The translations under genes and the position numbers were made by a program. The notes beneath the pieces were generated by a model. The model did no database searches. It was not told the DNA's origin and saw nothing but the letters and a program-made list of their open reading frames with translations. From Photobacterium carnosum (lineage in GTDB: Bacteria; Pseudomonadota; Gammaproteobacteria; Enterobacterales; Vibrionaceae), in assembly GCF_002849605.1 (NCBI RefSeq), contig NZ_NPIB01000002.1, positions 148,520 through 212,519 on the forward strand: DNA of 64,000 nucleotides, in the 5' to 3' direction. Shown piece after piece: positions 8,125 to 16,912 of this stretch. How positions within the stretch are numbered: position 1 is the first letter of the stretch; the number at the start of each line of letters is the position of its first letter.

Positions 8125-8696
8125 TGCTAACTAATTTATATCATTACACAATCAATTCTAAATTTGCTGATATAGAACAAAGTGGTTATCTGCAACGTTC
8201 ACCGCTAAAACCTGATCGTCAAGAAAAGCCTGTAGTTTGGTTGTCAAGCAATGACAACTTTGAAAATTCAGCTCGCAAAATAGCCTTTAATCCTAGAACA
8301 CAGCAGCAACACCTAATGTCTATGGATGAAATGATAAATTTAACTGGTGCCTTGGTACGTTATGTGTTTTTAGTAAACGATATTGATGCTCGCAGTTGGA
8401 ACGATGCCCGTCGAGATACAGGAATGAGTCGTAAACGACGTGACTTATTGTTGGAACGTGCTGATTTGGTATCATCAAATCCTAACGACTGGTGGGTAAC
8501 GTTTTCTGAAATTCCACTGACAAAAGCGGTGCGAGTTGAAATTTGTAACGAAATAGCTGGTGATGGTAAGTTGATTTGGCGACCAGTAGAAAGCACTATT
8601 AATACGACGGATAATGTTATCGTTTCAATGACCGTTGATGAACTAGCTAAATCTGTATCATTAGATATTAATGGTACTTGGAGGAACGCAAGTTAG
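8124..8696 (+). CDS. Hypothetical protein with HYT motif, possible ADP-ribosyltransferase fold
   Basis: The ATG at 8124 has GGAG at 8113-8116 and overlaps the previous stop, so it is preferred over the ATG at 8112. The 190-residue protein begins MLTNLYHYTINSKFADIEQSG, a pattern (LYHYT, then an I..SG.L helix) seen at the N-terminus of several ADP-ribosyltransferase-like proteins, followed by VVWLSSNDNFENSA and a later VTFSEIPL segment. The full H-Y-E or R-S-E triad cannot be assigned with confidence. Two-gene operon with the acidic 105-residue protein; a terminator follows at 8712. Confidence 0.45.
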   Translation: MLTNLYHYTINSKFADIEQSGYLQRSPLKPDRQEKPVVWLSSNDNFENSARKIAFNPRTQQQHLMSMDEMINLTGALVRYVFLVNDIDARSWNDARRDTGMSRKRRDLLLERADLVSSNPNDWWVTFSEIPLTKAVRVEICNEIAGDGKLIWRPVESTINTTDNVIVSMTVDELAKSVSLDINGTWRNAS

Positions 8697-8711
8697 ATTG
8701 AATACTTGAAG

Positions 8712-8740
8712 AAAGGCACATTTAAAATGTGTCTTTTTTT
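8712..8740 (+). terminator. Terminator after the 8124 gene
   Basis: AAAGGCACAT pairs with ATGTGTCTTT (one G-U pair), followed by a T-run. Confidence 0.8.
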
Positions 8741-8771
8741 GTTTTTTACTTACGATATTTAAATTCATAGT

Positions 8772-8777
8772 TATAAT
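8772..8777 (+). promoter_or_regulatory. Consensus -10 TATAAT seven bases before an ATG
   Basis: TATAAT at 8772-8777 places the predicted transcription start at or next to the ATG at 8784, and no Shine-Dalgarno sequence is seen, so the mRNA may be leaderless. The -35 region is poor. Confidence 0.35.
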
Positions 8778-8783
8778 ATATTC

Positions 8784-9356
8784 ATGAGTACAGCACCCAT
8801 ATGGAGCAAGGTTGTGGCACGAATAAAGATATATATATTAGCTGGATGCGAACTGCAAAATGATACTGAAAAGTGTTATTCAGCATCGGAATTATATAAC
8901 TCAAATTTTTTCAATTTGAGCAAAAGATATATGAAGGTATTGAATAACGATAATTGGTTAATACTTTCAGACTACCATGGTTTGATCTGGCAAGGTGCAA
9001 TGATTGCCCCCTACTCATCGAACTCCATGAATAGGAAAGAAAGAATATCCCGATTAGAGAATAATTTAAGAAAGGAAAACATAGAAAAGTTATTGATTTC
9101 AGTCGGTGTATTAAGCCATGACATAATCAATGAGGAATTAAGGAAAGGTAAATCTTCAATGTCGAATGTGACATTTATTCTTATAGGAGACACTCCATCT
9201 TTACGTCAGGCAAGTGAATTGTTGAGTAATGTAGGAGCCAAAATAAGGATGCCAATGAGAAACCTCAACGCCATTAAGCAGTCATTATGGTTACTTAACA
9301 CTGCCAAGACAGAGGCAGAGTTGAATATTATCAACGGCGGAGAAAGTAGTAGTTAA
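8784..9356 (+). CDS. DUF6884-like (YaaA-related) protein
   Basis: The 190-residue protein shows the DUF6884/YaaA-like pattern: IYILAGCELQN, CYSASELYNSNFFNLSKRYMKV, WLILSDYHGLIWQGAMIAPYS, then an Arg-rich helix. The same domain forms the N-terminus of the DpdA-like protein at 5564-7234. YaaA-family proteins bind DNA and protect it from oxidative damage, and related domains occur in 7-deazaguanine DNA modification clusters; a role in base modification is inferred. No RBS is visible before the ATG, but a TATAAT lies seven bases upstream (leaderless start possible). Confidence 0.55.
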   Translation: MSTAPIWSKVVARIKIYILAGCELQNDTEKCYSASELYNSNFFNLSKRYMKVLNNDNWLILSDYHGLIWQGAMIAPYSSNSMNRKERISRLENNLRKENIEKLLISVGVLSHDIINEELRKGKSSMSNVTFILIGDTPSLRQASELLSNVGAKIRMPMRNLNAIKQSLWLLNTAKTEAELNIINGGESSS

Positions 9357-9587
9357 ACGATGCCATACCAGTCATATATATTATGTTCTGATTGCCTTTT
9401 CGTAACTCCATTACGACATAACAGAGATCCTTCTGTGATTCCGTTATTGGGTTGTCATTAACAAACAATCTTTCAAAAAACTTATCCTATCAATGTTGAT
9501 TCATTAGCGTTATTTTTCATGGTGTATATCAAAATAAAGAAACAATATAATATATAACGCTAAACGTTGAAATTGAAGTAATCAAGA

Positions 9588-9974
9588 ATGAACACAAGAA
9601 AAAACACAACAGTTGCGCAGAAGATTCTCTCCAAGATAGAAAATAGAAACATTAAATATCCAAACAATAAACTGGGAAGTGTGAAAGTGCTTGGTTGGTT
9701 GTTTGTTTTGTCCCTTTGGAACTCAAGACTATTTAATTTAATTTTCTGGTTAACATCTGCAATATTCTTTTATAAAGGATTCAGTATCGAGTGGGCTTAT
9801 GTGTTGCTGTTATTCCCTTTATTTTCGGCTTCAATGCCTGTTTATAACATTGTAATGCTCAATAAGGCATACCGAGCAGGGGTTAAACAAAAAGCGAGTA
9901 AAGGCGTATATATGAACCCCTATCCAAAATTCAGTAATCAACATGATCAATTTGAAAAAGGATACCACGAATAA
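9588..9974 (+). CDS. Small inner-membrane protein
   Basis: A 128-residue protein with a basic N-terminus (MNTRKNTTVAQKILSK) and two closely spaced hydrophobic segments at about residues 45-62 and 67-88, then a hydrophilic C-terminus. No family recognised. Its stop is directly followed by the ATG of the VRR-NUC gene, so the two form an operon. A weak AAG-rich RBS is present. The 230 bp before it hold no gene that I can see. Confidence 0.5.
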   Translation: MNTRKNTTVAQKILSKIENRNIKYPNNKLGSVKVLGWLFVLSLWNSRLFNLIFWLTSAIFFYKGFSIEWAYVLLLFPLFSASMPVYNIVMLNKAYRAGVKQKASKGVYMNPYPKFSNQHDQFEKGYHE

Positions 9975-10691
9975 ATGGCTGTTTTATCTATCACTGAACG
10001 ACAAAAATTACTATCAAATAGTCGTTATTCAAAATCATCAAGTAAGCGAAACACTTTGCCTACAGGTAAATCTGCTAGTACCAATGCTCGTGCGTCCACG
10101 GATAAGCCGAGTAACAGCAATAGCAACAGAAAGATGAGCTTAGCTGAATATAAAAAAGAAGTAGCCGCTCTTGAACTCTCAGAGGACAGCATTTACGCGC
10201 GCGAAGTTAAGCGGCTTGATGCAAATCCAGTAATTAAAAATAAGATGTTGGAACATTACGAACAGTGCTTATATTTTAAATGGCTACTAAATAATCACCC
10301 CCAAATTTGTGATGTGGCTGCATCAGTACCTAACGGTTCAAAAAGAGTTGGGATGGATGGCTACTCATTAAGTGCGGAAGGTTTAAATAAAGGTTGGCCT
10401 GACGTACAGATAATGTATCCAGCAAACAATAAATTCGGTCTATTTATTGAGTTCAAACGTCAACCTTGTGGGTATAGCTGTAGAAGTTCAGCTCAGGCTG
10501 CCCCAAAAGAAAGGCAGAAGAGTATTATTCGTAAGTTAAACACTATGGGCTACTTGGCAACTTTTGCTTTTGGTTGTGCTGAAGCAATTAAAATCACTGA
10601 ACAATATTTGCTAAATGGTACGTTACCTACAGATTTATTTTTTGACAATAATTGCCATCAGTTGTCAGCCACTAACGACACTCAAGCGTAA
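9975..10691 (+). CDS. VRR-NUC domain nuclease
   Basis: The first ~90 residues are Ser/Asn-rich and poorly conserved in appearance. Residues about 93-220 match the VRR-NUC fold of the PD-(D/E)xK superfamily: EHYEQCLYFKWLLNNHP, SVPNGSKRVG, GLNKGWPDVQIMYP (catalytic Asp), GLFIEFKRQ (catalytic Glu and Lys), then AAPKERQKSIIRKLNTMGY. Such proteins are found on phages and plasmids as structure-specific or Holliday-junction-type nucleases. The length, 238 aa, is longer than phage versions because of the N-terminal extension. It follows a membrane protein gene immediately and precedes a strong terminator. Confidence 0.75.
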   Translation: MAVLSITERQKLLSNSRYSKSSSKRNTLPTGKSASTNARASTDKPSNSNSNRKMSLAEYKKEVAALELSEDSIYAREVKRLDANPVIKNKMLEHYEQCLYFKWLLNNHPQICDVAASVPNGSKRVGMDGYSLSAEGLNKGWPDVQIMYPANNKFGLFIEFKRQPCGYSCRSSAQAAPKERQKSIIRKLNTMGYLATFAFGCAEAIKITEQYLLNGTLPTDLFFDNNCHQLSATNDTQA

Positions 10692-10710
10692 TGTTTTTGG
10701 GTTACTAAAC

Positions 10711-10744
10711 AAAAAAAATCCTAGCGTTAAGCTAGGATTTTTTT
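10711..10744. terminator. Bidirectional terminator between VRR-NUC and ligA-like genes
   Basis: AAAAAATCCTAGC pairs with GCTAGGATTTTTT around a 4-nt loop, a symmetrical A/T-flanked hairpin between convergent genes. Confidence 0.9.
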
Positions 10745-10764
10745 ACCTAATTGGCAATTGCTAA

Positions 10765-12687
10765 TTATTTATTGATCATAATTAAATACTCATGCTCTGA
10801 AATCATTTTAGCTCCCTTCGCTTCGGCTTCTTGAATCTTTTTAGCCCCGACTTTATTGCCGCAAATCAAATAATTCGTTTTACCGTTAACACTTGATTGC
10901 ACATTTGCACCTAACTGTTTAGCCCTTGCTTTCATTTCGTCACGACTACCAGATTCCATTGCCCCTGTAAAAACAACATTTAAGCCACTAAGTACCCCGT
11001 TTGTATCTATTGGCACACTTGATTTTGTATCAACAATTTTACTAAATTGACCAATTAAGAAGTTCAATCGCAACAGTTGTTCATTGATAGAGTCACTAAT
11101 AGATATTGAGATTAATTTACCAAAGCCTGCAATTTTGATTAACTCTTTTGCTGTAATGCCATTACTAGCAATATCAGCAATGGTGTGATGCTCAAGCATT
11201 TTACTTGCTTGACCACGACCTAATTTATGGATGCCAAGAGAGGCTAAAATCAAGTTATCTGCAATTTCTGATGATTTAATACGTTCAATTTCAGAAATTA
11301 AATTTGCAGCTTGACCAGCACCTAATCCACATTTCTGAATTTCATCAATAGTAAGATGATAAATATCCTCAATCTTAACGTGACCACCATCAACTAATTT
11401 TTCGACCGTTTTTTCACCAAAAAGATCCGCTTTTAATGTTTTAAAGTGATACATTATTGTAGTGACAGCTTGAGCTGAACAATTAGGATTTTGACATTCT
11501 TTAAATAAAGGTAACTCACCTGAGTTAGACTCTACCCATTCAACCTTATGACCACAGCAAGGGCAAGATATCGGATCAACTGGTTCATTATCAGAAACAG
11601 AGACAACCCTCAAGCAAGATGGCACCACCTCCCCGCTTCTTACGATTTCAATTTTTGCACCAATAGCGATTTTGTTTGCTAAAATGTTACGTACATGATG
11701 CCCAGTCGCACGTTCAATAGAACAACCACTAAGGAAAACGCTTGCAAATTCAACGACTGGCGTTATCCTCCCAGTCCTTCCAACTTGGTATCGAACCTCT
11801 TTAACTTCAACGATTGCTGTTTCACCGTGATTCTTCTTAGCTAACATCCAGTTATTGTGATGTGATGTTGAACCAAGAACAGCTTTTGTTGCTTCATCGG
11901 TGATCTCTATAACAAGTCCGTCCGTTGGGTATTGAGTGTATTCTTTAAACTTTTCAGAGAATAAATCAATGTGCTGAATTAGAGTTTCTTTATCAACCGT
12001 TTTTACTGGCATATCTCTATAAATAACGAGTCTAACGGCTCCGTCTTTTAGTGCCTTTAGCGCAAACTCGTTAATGTTTCGTGATGCAGCAATACCAGCG
12101 ACAACGTTTCTTGGGTGGGCAAATTTATCCGCTAAATTAGCATCAAAATATGCCTGCTCCATTACAATCTCACCAACGCTATCTTTACTACCATCGCCCA
12201 TTATGACTAAGCCATTTTCCAATAAATGACTAATGTTGTTACCAACAACTCCATCACCACGAGTTACAAGTAAAGTTCCACTGTTAAGTAATTTTCCAGC
12301 AATACCATCTAATTTTGCGCTTAGTCTGTAGGTAAGTGATGATGGCTCTACACCTGCTTCAATTGCTGCTGCTTCACAGCGAGCAACAAAGTTGCTTACT
12401 TCGTCAACAGAATACGCTTTATTAGTTGATAACATCGGTATAGCGTGTTTTATGCGATCAGATACATCTACCTGAGTAGATTCAACACCAAAGTTTTCAG
12501 GTTGAGGATGTGTTAATAACGGGTGGTTAGGTTGACGGAATTTTAATTCTGCTAGATAAATATCATCAAATTCATTATCTGATACTAACGGGCAGCCCTT
12601 TCTATATTCATCATTCAAATAAATACATAAAGCACTTAACTCATCATTGCTAATAAACATTACAGGTTTTGCTAATAACTCTTTCAT
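10765..12687 (-). CDS. ligA: NAD-dependent DNA ligase (LigA family), plasmid-borne
   Basis: A 640-residue LigA-type ligase. The adenylated lysine is Lys125 in AKLDGIAG; other nucleotidyltransferase motifs are VGEIVM, TDGLVIEI and WMLAKK. The OB fold (GRTGRITPVVEF), a four-Cys zinc finger (CPCCG then ECQNPNCSAQ), helix-hairpin-helix repeats and a C-terminal BRCT domain follow, so the gene looks complete, slightly shorter than chromosomal LigA (~670). It seals nicked DNA using NAD+. It is probably a second, plasmid-specific ligase. The shared promoter element lies 31 nt upstream of the ATG, placing it in the plasmid regulon with the DndC-like and DpdA-like genes. Confidence 0.92.
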   Translation of the reverse strand: MKELLAKPVMFISNDELSALCIYLNDEYRKGCPLVSDNEFDDIYLAELKFRQPNHPLLTHPQPENFGVESTQVDVSDRIKHAIPMLSTNKAYSVDEVSNFVARCEAAAIEAGVEPSSLTYRLSAKLDGIAGKLLNSGTLLVTRGDGVVGNNISHLLENGLVIMGDGSKDSVGEIVMEQAYFDANLADKFAHPRNVVAGIAASRNINEFALKALKDGAVRLVIYRDMPVKTVDKETLIQHIDLFSEKFKEYTQYPTDGLVIEITDEATKAVLGSTSHHNNWMLAKKNHGETAIVEVKEVRYQVGRTGRITPVVEFASVFLSGCSIERATGHHVRNILANKIAIGAKIEIVRSGEVVPSCLRVVSVSDNEPVDPISCPCCGHKVEWVESNSGELPLFKECQNPNCSAQAVTTIMYHFKTLKADLFGEKTVEKLVDGGHVKIEDIYHLTIDEIQKCGLGAGQAANLISEIERIKSSEIADNLILASLGIHKLGRGQASKMLEHHTIADIASNGITAKELIKIAGFGKLISISISDSINEQLLRLNFLIGQFSKIVDTKSSVPIDTNGVLSGLNVVFTGAMESGSRDEMKARAKQLGANVQSSVNGKTNYLICGNKVGAKKIQEAEAKGAKMISEHEYLIMINK

Positions 12688-12717
12688 TTTTCAAATGTCC
12701 AAATAATTCATCTGCAA

Positions 12718-12747
12718 CTATTATTACATAAGTTTTGATCTGAGCTA
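12718..12747 (-). promoter_or_regulatory. Shared promoter element upstream of ligA
   Basis: TAGCTC (one change from TAGCGC), TG at 20-21, -10 hexamer AATAAT; 31 nt to the ATG. Confidence 0.65.
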
Positions 12748-12842
12748 GTCACGTACATGACTTAATAATTGTCACATAAATCAAGTGTAGTAAGTAACGA
12801 ACAATAATATATAATGCTTACAAATTTAACGTAAGGCGTTGT

Positions 12843-13556
12843 ATGTATACTTTCTTTAATTTAACGTTGGTTTTTATTTGGGTAGAGGTGCTTTTAATTA
12901 GTACATTTTACTTTTTTAGCTTTCGTCGTAATGCGATAACGATAATAAAGAAAACAGGAGAACTCTATCCTGATGTCGAGGTCTTGCCTCCTTTGTTTTC
13001 GAGAGTGTTCACTTTTAGTCATATATTGCTAATTGTATTAACAATTGTATTAGCATTACGATTTTTCGTGGTTGAGATTTGGCATATTCCGTCAGAGAGT
13101 ATGATGCCAACATACAAGGTGGGTGACTCGATACTACTAAATAAATTCGCTTATGGTGTCCATGATCCGCTATTTAACAAAGTATTGTATGCCAATGACG
13201 ATGAACCCAAAGAAGGTGATGTGATTATTTTTCGGATGCCTGATTCCCCAGGAGTTAATTTTATCAAGAGAGTCATCGGTACACCTGGGGATCGGATTAG
13301 TTATAAGAATAAAAAATTAATAGTCACTGATGTAAGCGGAAAACGAATAAATGGAATTAATGACCATGCTATAACCGACTCAAAAGCAATGAGCGTAGAA
13401 CAATATTATTTCCAACAAGACGGTATGAAAGCAAATGAATGGGTCGTTCCTGATAATTCCTATTTTGTCATGGGTGATAATCGAGATCATAGTCATGATT
13501 CCCGTTTTTGGGGATTTGTCCCTAAGCAAAATTTGATCGGAAAGGTTTTTGAGTGA
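12843..13556 (+). CDS. lepB: Signal peptidase I
   Basis: The 237-residue protein has two N-terminal membrane segments (about residues 5-26 and 55-77) and the S26 peptidase boxes: PSESMMPTYKVGD with nucleophile Ser86, NFIKRVIGTPGD with general base Lys142, and FVMGDNRDHSHDSRFWG. It removes signal peptides from exported proteins at the outer face of the inner membrane. It is shorter than E. coli LepB (324 aa), close to other gamma-proteobacterial secondary copies. A TATAAT at 12810-12815 and AAGG before the ATG fit independent expression. A plasmid copy suggests cleavage of plasmid-encoded exported proteins, perhaps of the conjugation machinery. Confidence 0.92.
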   Translation: MYTFFNLTLVFIWVEVLLISTFYFFSFRRNAITIIKKTGELYPDVEVLPPLFSRVFTFSHILLIVLTIVLALRFFVVEIWHIPSESMMPTYKVGDSILLNKFAYGVHDPLFNKVLYANDDEPKEGDVIIFRMPDSPGVNFIKRVIGTPGDRISYKNKKLIVTDVSGKRINGINDHAITDSKAMSVEQYYFQQDGMKANEWVVPDNSYFVMGDNRDHSHDSRFWGFVPKQNLIGKVFE

Positions 13557-13628
13557 ATATCTTTTAACGGTTGCATTGTGATCGTTAAGAAATGGTTACT
13601 CCAAACAAAATATATTGGTTAAATTAAG

Positions 13629-14450
13629 ATGAAAAAACTTATAACAACGTCTGCTATAGCGAAAAAACATAATACATATTATCGACTTATGGTAAAAAAA
13701 CTTGTGACTGCTGGTTTGATGGATAGTAATTTAGAGCTAACGGAATATGCTGAAAGTCTGGGCGCTACTTATAAAGGCAAGGAATCGCGTATCTATTGGC
13801 CTGACAATTTATTAATAATGGATAATGGTCAAATTGATATAAAGTCTATTACCATTACCCCCGATTTTTTAAATACAGCCAAAAATCTCTACGTAACAAC
13901 AACTGAAATTGGTAATGATTTTGCGATATCTTCAGATCAGGTAATTAGTTGCCTAGTGTTTTTAGGGTACATCCATAAATCAATTAATAACGAGTTGTTG
14001 CTGACCACTGCAGGAAGCATGTATGGACGACAATATGATATTGATAGTGTTGGTAAAATTTGCAAATGGAAAAAAACACTTTGTCGGGATGCTAAATTTA
14101 GACAAGCAATCAAAAAAGTAAAAAGCATAACCGATAGCACTCTTAATTATCAATCAGTTGATGGGCACATGTTCAATACTGAACTTGCCTGCGCTATCGA
14201 TGACTGGTTAACGTTTTCTGGCTATCGTCATAGTGTTCGTCGTATTTGCCCAACGACAAAAATTATATCTCAATTTTATATTCATCACTTTAGAGCTCAT
14301 ATTTTCATTGATGATGGCGTGCTCTTTAATGAAAAAAATATTAGGCCCATTAAAGAAATGAAATTAATCATCAAATCAAGAGGCGACATTGATATTGATA
14401 AAACACTAGGTGATTTTTTTTCGCAATTTTGTTGCGTAGATAATTATTAA
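13629..14450 (+). CDS. Hypothetical protein with duplicated winged-helix-like segment
   Basis: A 273-residue protein. Residues 1-65 (ITTSAIAKKHNTYYRLMVKKL...) and 85-145 (VTTTEIGNDFAISSDQVISCL...LLTTAGSMYG) look like two related helix-turn-helix modules, each followed by a short beta segment. The C-terminal part (ELACAIDDWLTFSGYRHSVRR, then FYIHHFRAHIFIDDG) has conserved-looking acidic and basic residues that could suit a nuclease-like fold, but I cannot assign one. It converges with the DndC-like gene and overlaps it by 4 nt at the 3' end. Function unknown; DNA-binding is inferred. Confidence 0.6.
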   Translation: MKKLITTSAIAKKHNTYYRLMVKKLVTAGLMDSNLELTEYAESLGATYKGKESRIYWPDNLLIMDNGQIDIKSITITPDFLNTAKNLYVTTTEIGNDFAISSDQVISCLVFLGYIHKSINNELLLTTAGSMYGRQYDIDSVGKICKWKKTLCRDAKFRQAIKKVKSITDSTLNYQSVDGHMFNTELACAIDDWLTFSGYRHSVRRICPTTKIISQFYIHHFRAHIFIDDGVLFNEKNIRPIKEMKLIIKSRGDIDIDKTLGDFFSQFCCVDNY

Positions 14451-16834
14451 AACAAGAAATCAGCCAATGTTGCATCACATTGGCTAATCGTATTTAACAT
14501 CATACCTTTAAAAATGGCCGGATTTTCAATCGCCAACTCTTTTAAGTGATCTGAATCAAAATCATTAAATGAGCCACGTTCAAAAATGGATAAGTAGCTT
14601 TGAATGCTCATCTTCTGCTGAAGTAAAACTTGCTGATGATAATAATCGCCTAATTCTCTCTTGCTCTCCGTTATCCGTTTTTTTAATGCAAGAATAATTG
14701 GGGTTTTATATACGTATTGTTGCCTCGCTATTTTCCCTTTTAATTTTGAATTTAATTCTTCACACGCGATGTTGATAGCAAGATTGATCTGAGAAAGCAC
14801 GTTCTGCACTTGGATTTCCATTTGTTGTTTGTAAACAACGATTTCATTCTCGCTATATTTATCGAACGCTACCCCTTTACTAATTTTATTAGCTACCGAC
14901 CTATGCATTTTATCATTGATAATTTGTTGTTCTTTTATCTTTTTATCATTGATAATTTGTTGCTCTTTTGTTTTTTTAGCTTTTAAATTCAGAATCTTAT
15001 GTTCTTTATCTCCAATGATTTTAAGATCAGGTAGTGCAAGTATATCTTCAATGGTTTTCGCCCCAGAAATTTTAAGTTGTGAGTAACACTGCCCCCGCAT
15101 TGCCATTTTGTTGTACAGTTTAATTTTCCCTTTCGGCAATGATAAGATCCCACTTCGAAGCATCATCTGAAACGAGTAAGAATGCGTAAAACAATCCAAA
15201 TCGCCGTTGAGCCATAGCCGAACAAACTCATCGTGAACAAGCCATTTAGCACCGTCCTCATCGACACTGAATGATCTGAGTTCATTGAAGCTACATGTAT
15301 GAGTAACTGTATTATCATCATTAACCACAACTTGACGACCAGAGCTAAAATCCACATCAAATGCCGTCATATCGTCAGCTAAGTCATGTAAGCCACAATA
15401 ATTACCCGTCGCCCATTGATCTATCCTTAACCACAAAGCGGCAGGGATCGGTGTACGAGGTGTTTCTTCAAGATTATCAACAAAATTTAGCGTTTCTAGT
15501 TTATGCAGCGAGTAAACATGATGCCAAATTTTCATAGCTTGAAATGGCTTATCTTGAAATGCATGAAGGGACCACAAAGATTCGATACCAACAATGTCTT
15601 GTTCTGTAACAAATTGAAATTGTGGTTGTGACATTCTCTGATTGTAACTATCGTTAATTATATCGCCATTTTTTAGTTTGTTAGCTACATCCTTTGCACG
15701 TTGAACCTCTAAGTAATCAAACGAAATTAACGCATGAAGAAGTGTTGCTACAAACGATGGATGATAAGTGTCAGGCTTTAATTGAATATAACCGGCATCA
15801 CTGATTGTACGACCGACAATGTGCCGATATGACCAATCGTATCGAGTTAGATATAGTAATCGCTGAACGCGGTTTATACCGCGCATGTAACCGTATTTTT
15901 CAGGATTAGTATCTAATAGCTTTTGCATCGATTTGTCGTCACCACTAGCAACGCAGATAAAGCACCCATGCCGAGCTGAGCATTGACTCTTACTTCGACC
16001 TTGCTCTTGTCCTTGAAAATACACGCATTCGCCATTGCCACTATCTCGATACAGATCAACGGTTCTTAGGTGATTATCAAGGTATGAGGGTATTGTACGG
16101 TACTTACTATTAATTCCTGCGTTAGTTAAAAAATCCCAAACATCACCATCAGTCCACTCTTTTATTGGATATAACGTTGCAATATCGCAGTTTTTTTCTG
16201 ATGTTAATAACGTACTGCTACCATTGAACTTTTCAATTGAGGCTGCTCGATGCACGCTCTCGCTGTCTCTGCTACCCAACAGCATCACAATGTCTTTATG
16301 CAAGGATCTATCAATGTTAGATATATAGTTAGCCCTAGCCTTATTAGCTGATGATATTTTTAATTCGTGAGTACATTGGCGGTATTCAGTGTTAACAAAA
16401 GTCGGCAGTCCTCTCCCCCCGATTATTCGCATTAACCAACTGCTACTCAGTGATGGTTGAGCAATTACAATAGATAATGGGATGTCATTTTCTGTAATGA
16501 ACTTACGTAGTTTATCTAACTTATTAGACGTTAGATTGTGTACTTCAGGGTTTTCAACTCGGGTGTCAACGTGTAATACATAAGAGTGAGGGCTAATCTT
16601 GTCACCATTACGTTTTGCTTTCATTAATGCCAGAATTAATAACCCAAGGCACACCTCACTATCTTTACCACCTGAATAATTTAATTGAAATATTTTACCT
16701 GCAAGCAAATATTGATAAATACGAAGAACGGCGCAGATCGCTTCTTTACCAATTTCTATATCAGCATTGTCTATTCCTGTTTCCCATAAATCCCATTCGT
16801 CAACATTCTTAATGTTAATTTCGTCGCAGTGCAT
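14447..16834 (-). CDS. Orphan DndC-like PAPS-reductase/ATP-pyrophosphatase family protein
   Basis: The N-terminal ~350 residues match the DndC/PAPS-reductase superfamily: the PP-loop LNYSGGKDSEVCLG, VLHVDTRVENPE, YPIKEWTDGDVWDFL and the cluster region with C..RHGCFICV followed by DKSMQKLLDTNP, as in DndC. DndC activates sulfur for DNA phosphorothioation. The C-terminal ~430 residues are unlike DndC and include a coiled coil with an 11-residue tandem repeat (KEQQIINDK units, from a 33-nt duplication at 14911-14976). No dndA, B, D or E gene is present. ATG at 16834, with GGGGGA nine bases upstream, is preferred over the TTG at 16849. The shared promoter element and a 21-bp repeat array lie upstream. 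Confidence 0.7.
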   Translation of the reverse strand: MHCDEINIKNVDEWDLWETGIDNADIEIGKEAICAVLRIYQYLLAGKIFQLNYSGGKDSEVCLGLLILALMKAKRNGDKISPHSYVLHVDTRVENPEVHNLTSNKLDKLRKFITENDIPLSIVIAQPSLSSSWLMRIIGGRGLPTFVNTEYRQCTHELKISSANKARANYISNIDRSLHKDIVMLLGSRDSESVHRAASIEKFNGSSTLLTSEKNCDIATLYPIKEWTDGDVWDFLTNAGINSKYRTIPSYLDNHLRTVDLYRDSGNGECVYFQGQEQGRSKSQCSARHGCFICVASGDDKSMQKLLDTNPEKYGYMRGINRVQRLLYLTRYDWSYRHIVGRTISDAGYIQLKPDTYHPSFVATLLHALISFDYLEVQRAKDVANKLKNGDIINDSYNQRMSQPQFQFVTEQDIVGIESLWSLHAFQDKPFQAMKIWHHVYSLHKLETLNFVDNLEETPRTPIPAALWLRIDQWATGNYCGLHDLADDMTAFDVDFSSGRQVVVNDDNTVTHTCSFNELRSFSVDEDGAKWLVHDEFVRLWLNGDLDCFTHSYSFQMMLRSGILSLPKGKIKLYNKMAMRGQCYSQLKISGAKTIEDILALPDLKIIGDKEHKILNLKAKKTKEQQIINDKKIKEQQIINDKMHRSVANKISKGVAFDKYSENEIVVYKQQMEIQVQNVLSQINLAINIACEELNSKLKGKIARQQYVYKTPIILALKKRITESKRELGDYYHQQVLLQQKMSIQSYLSIFERGSFNDFDSDHLKELAIENPAIFKGMMLNTISQCDATLADFLF

Positions 16835-16869
16835 TTTTAAATCCCCCAATAAAAAAGAAAACCGTTAAA

Positions 16870-16899
16870 TTATTTTTACACGGTATCTTATAGGCGCAA
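16870..16899 (-). promoter_or_regulatory. Shared promoter element upstream of the DndC-like gene
   Basis: TTGCGC, TG at 20-21, -10 hexamer AAAAAT; 36 nt to the ATG. The 21-bp repeat array begins 14 bp upstream of it. Confidence 0.65.
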
Positions 16900-16912
16900 G
16901 ATGAATGTTTTT

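Noticed and set aside
9506-9535. TAGCGT followed by CATGG upstream of the membrane protein gene as a twelfth promoter element
   Set aside because: The TG falls at position 16-17 instead of 20-21 and the gene-proximal hexamer does not align.
14447-16834. Complete Dnd phosphorothioation system
   Set aside because: No dndA, dndB, dndD, dndE or dndFGH gene is present in the window.
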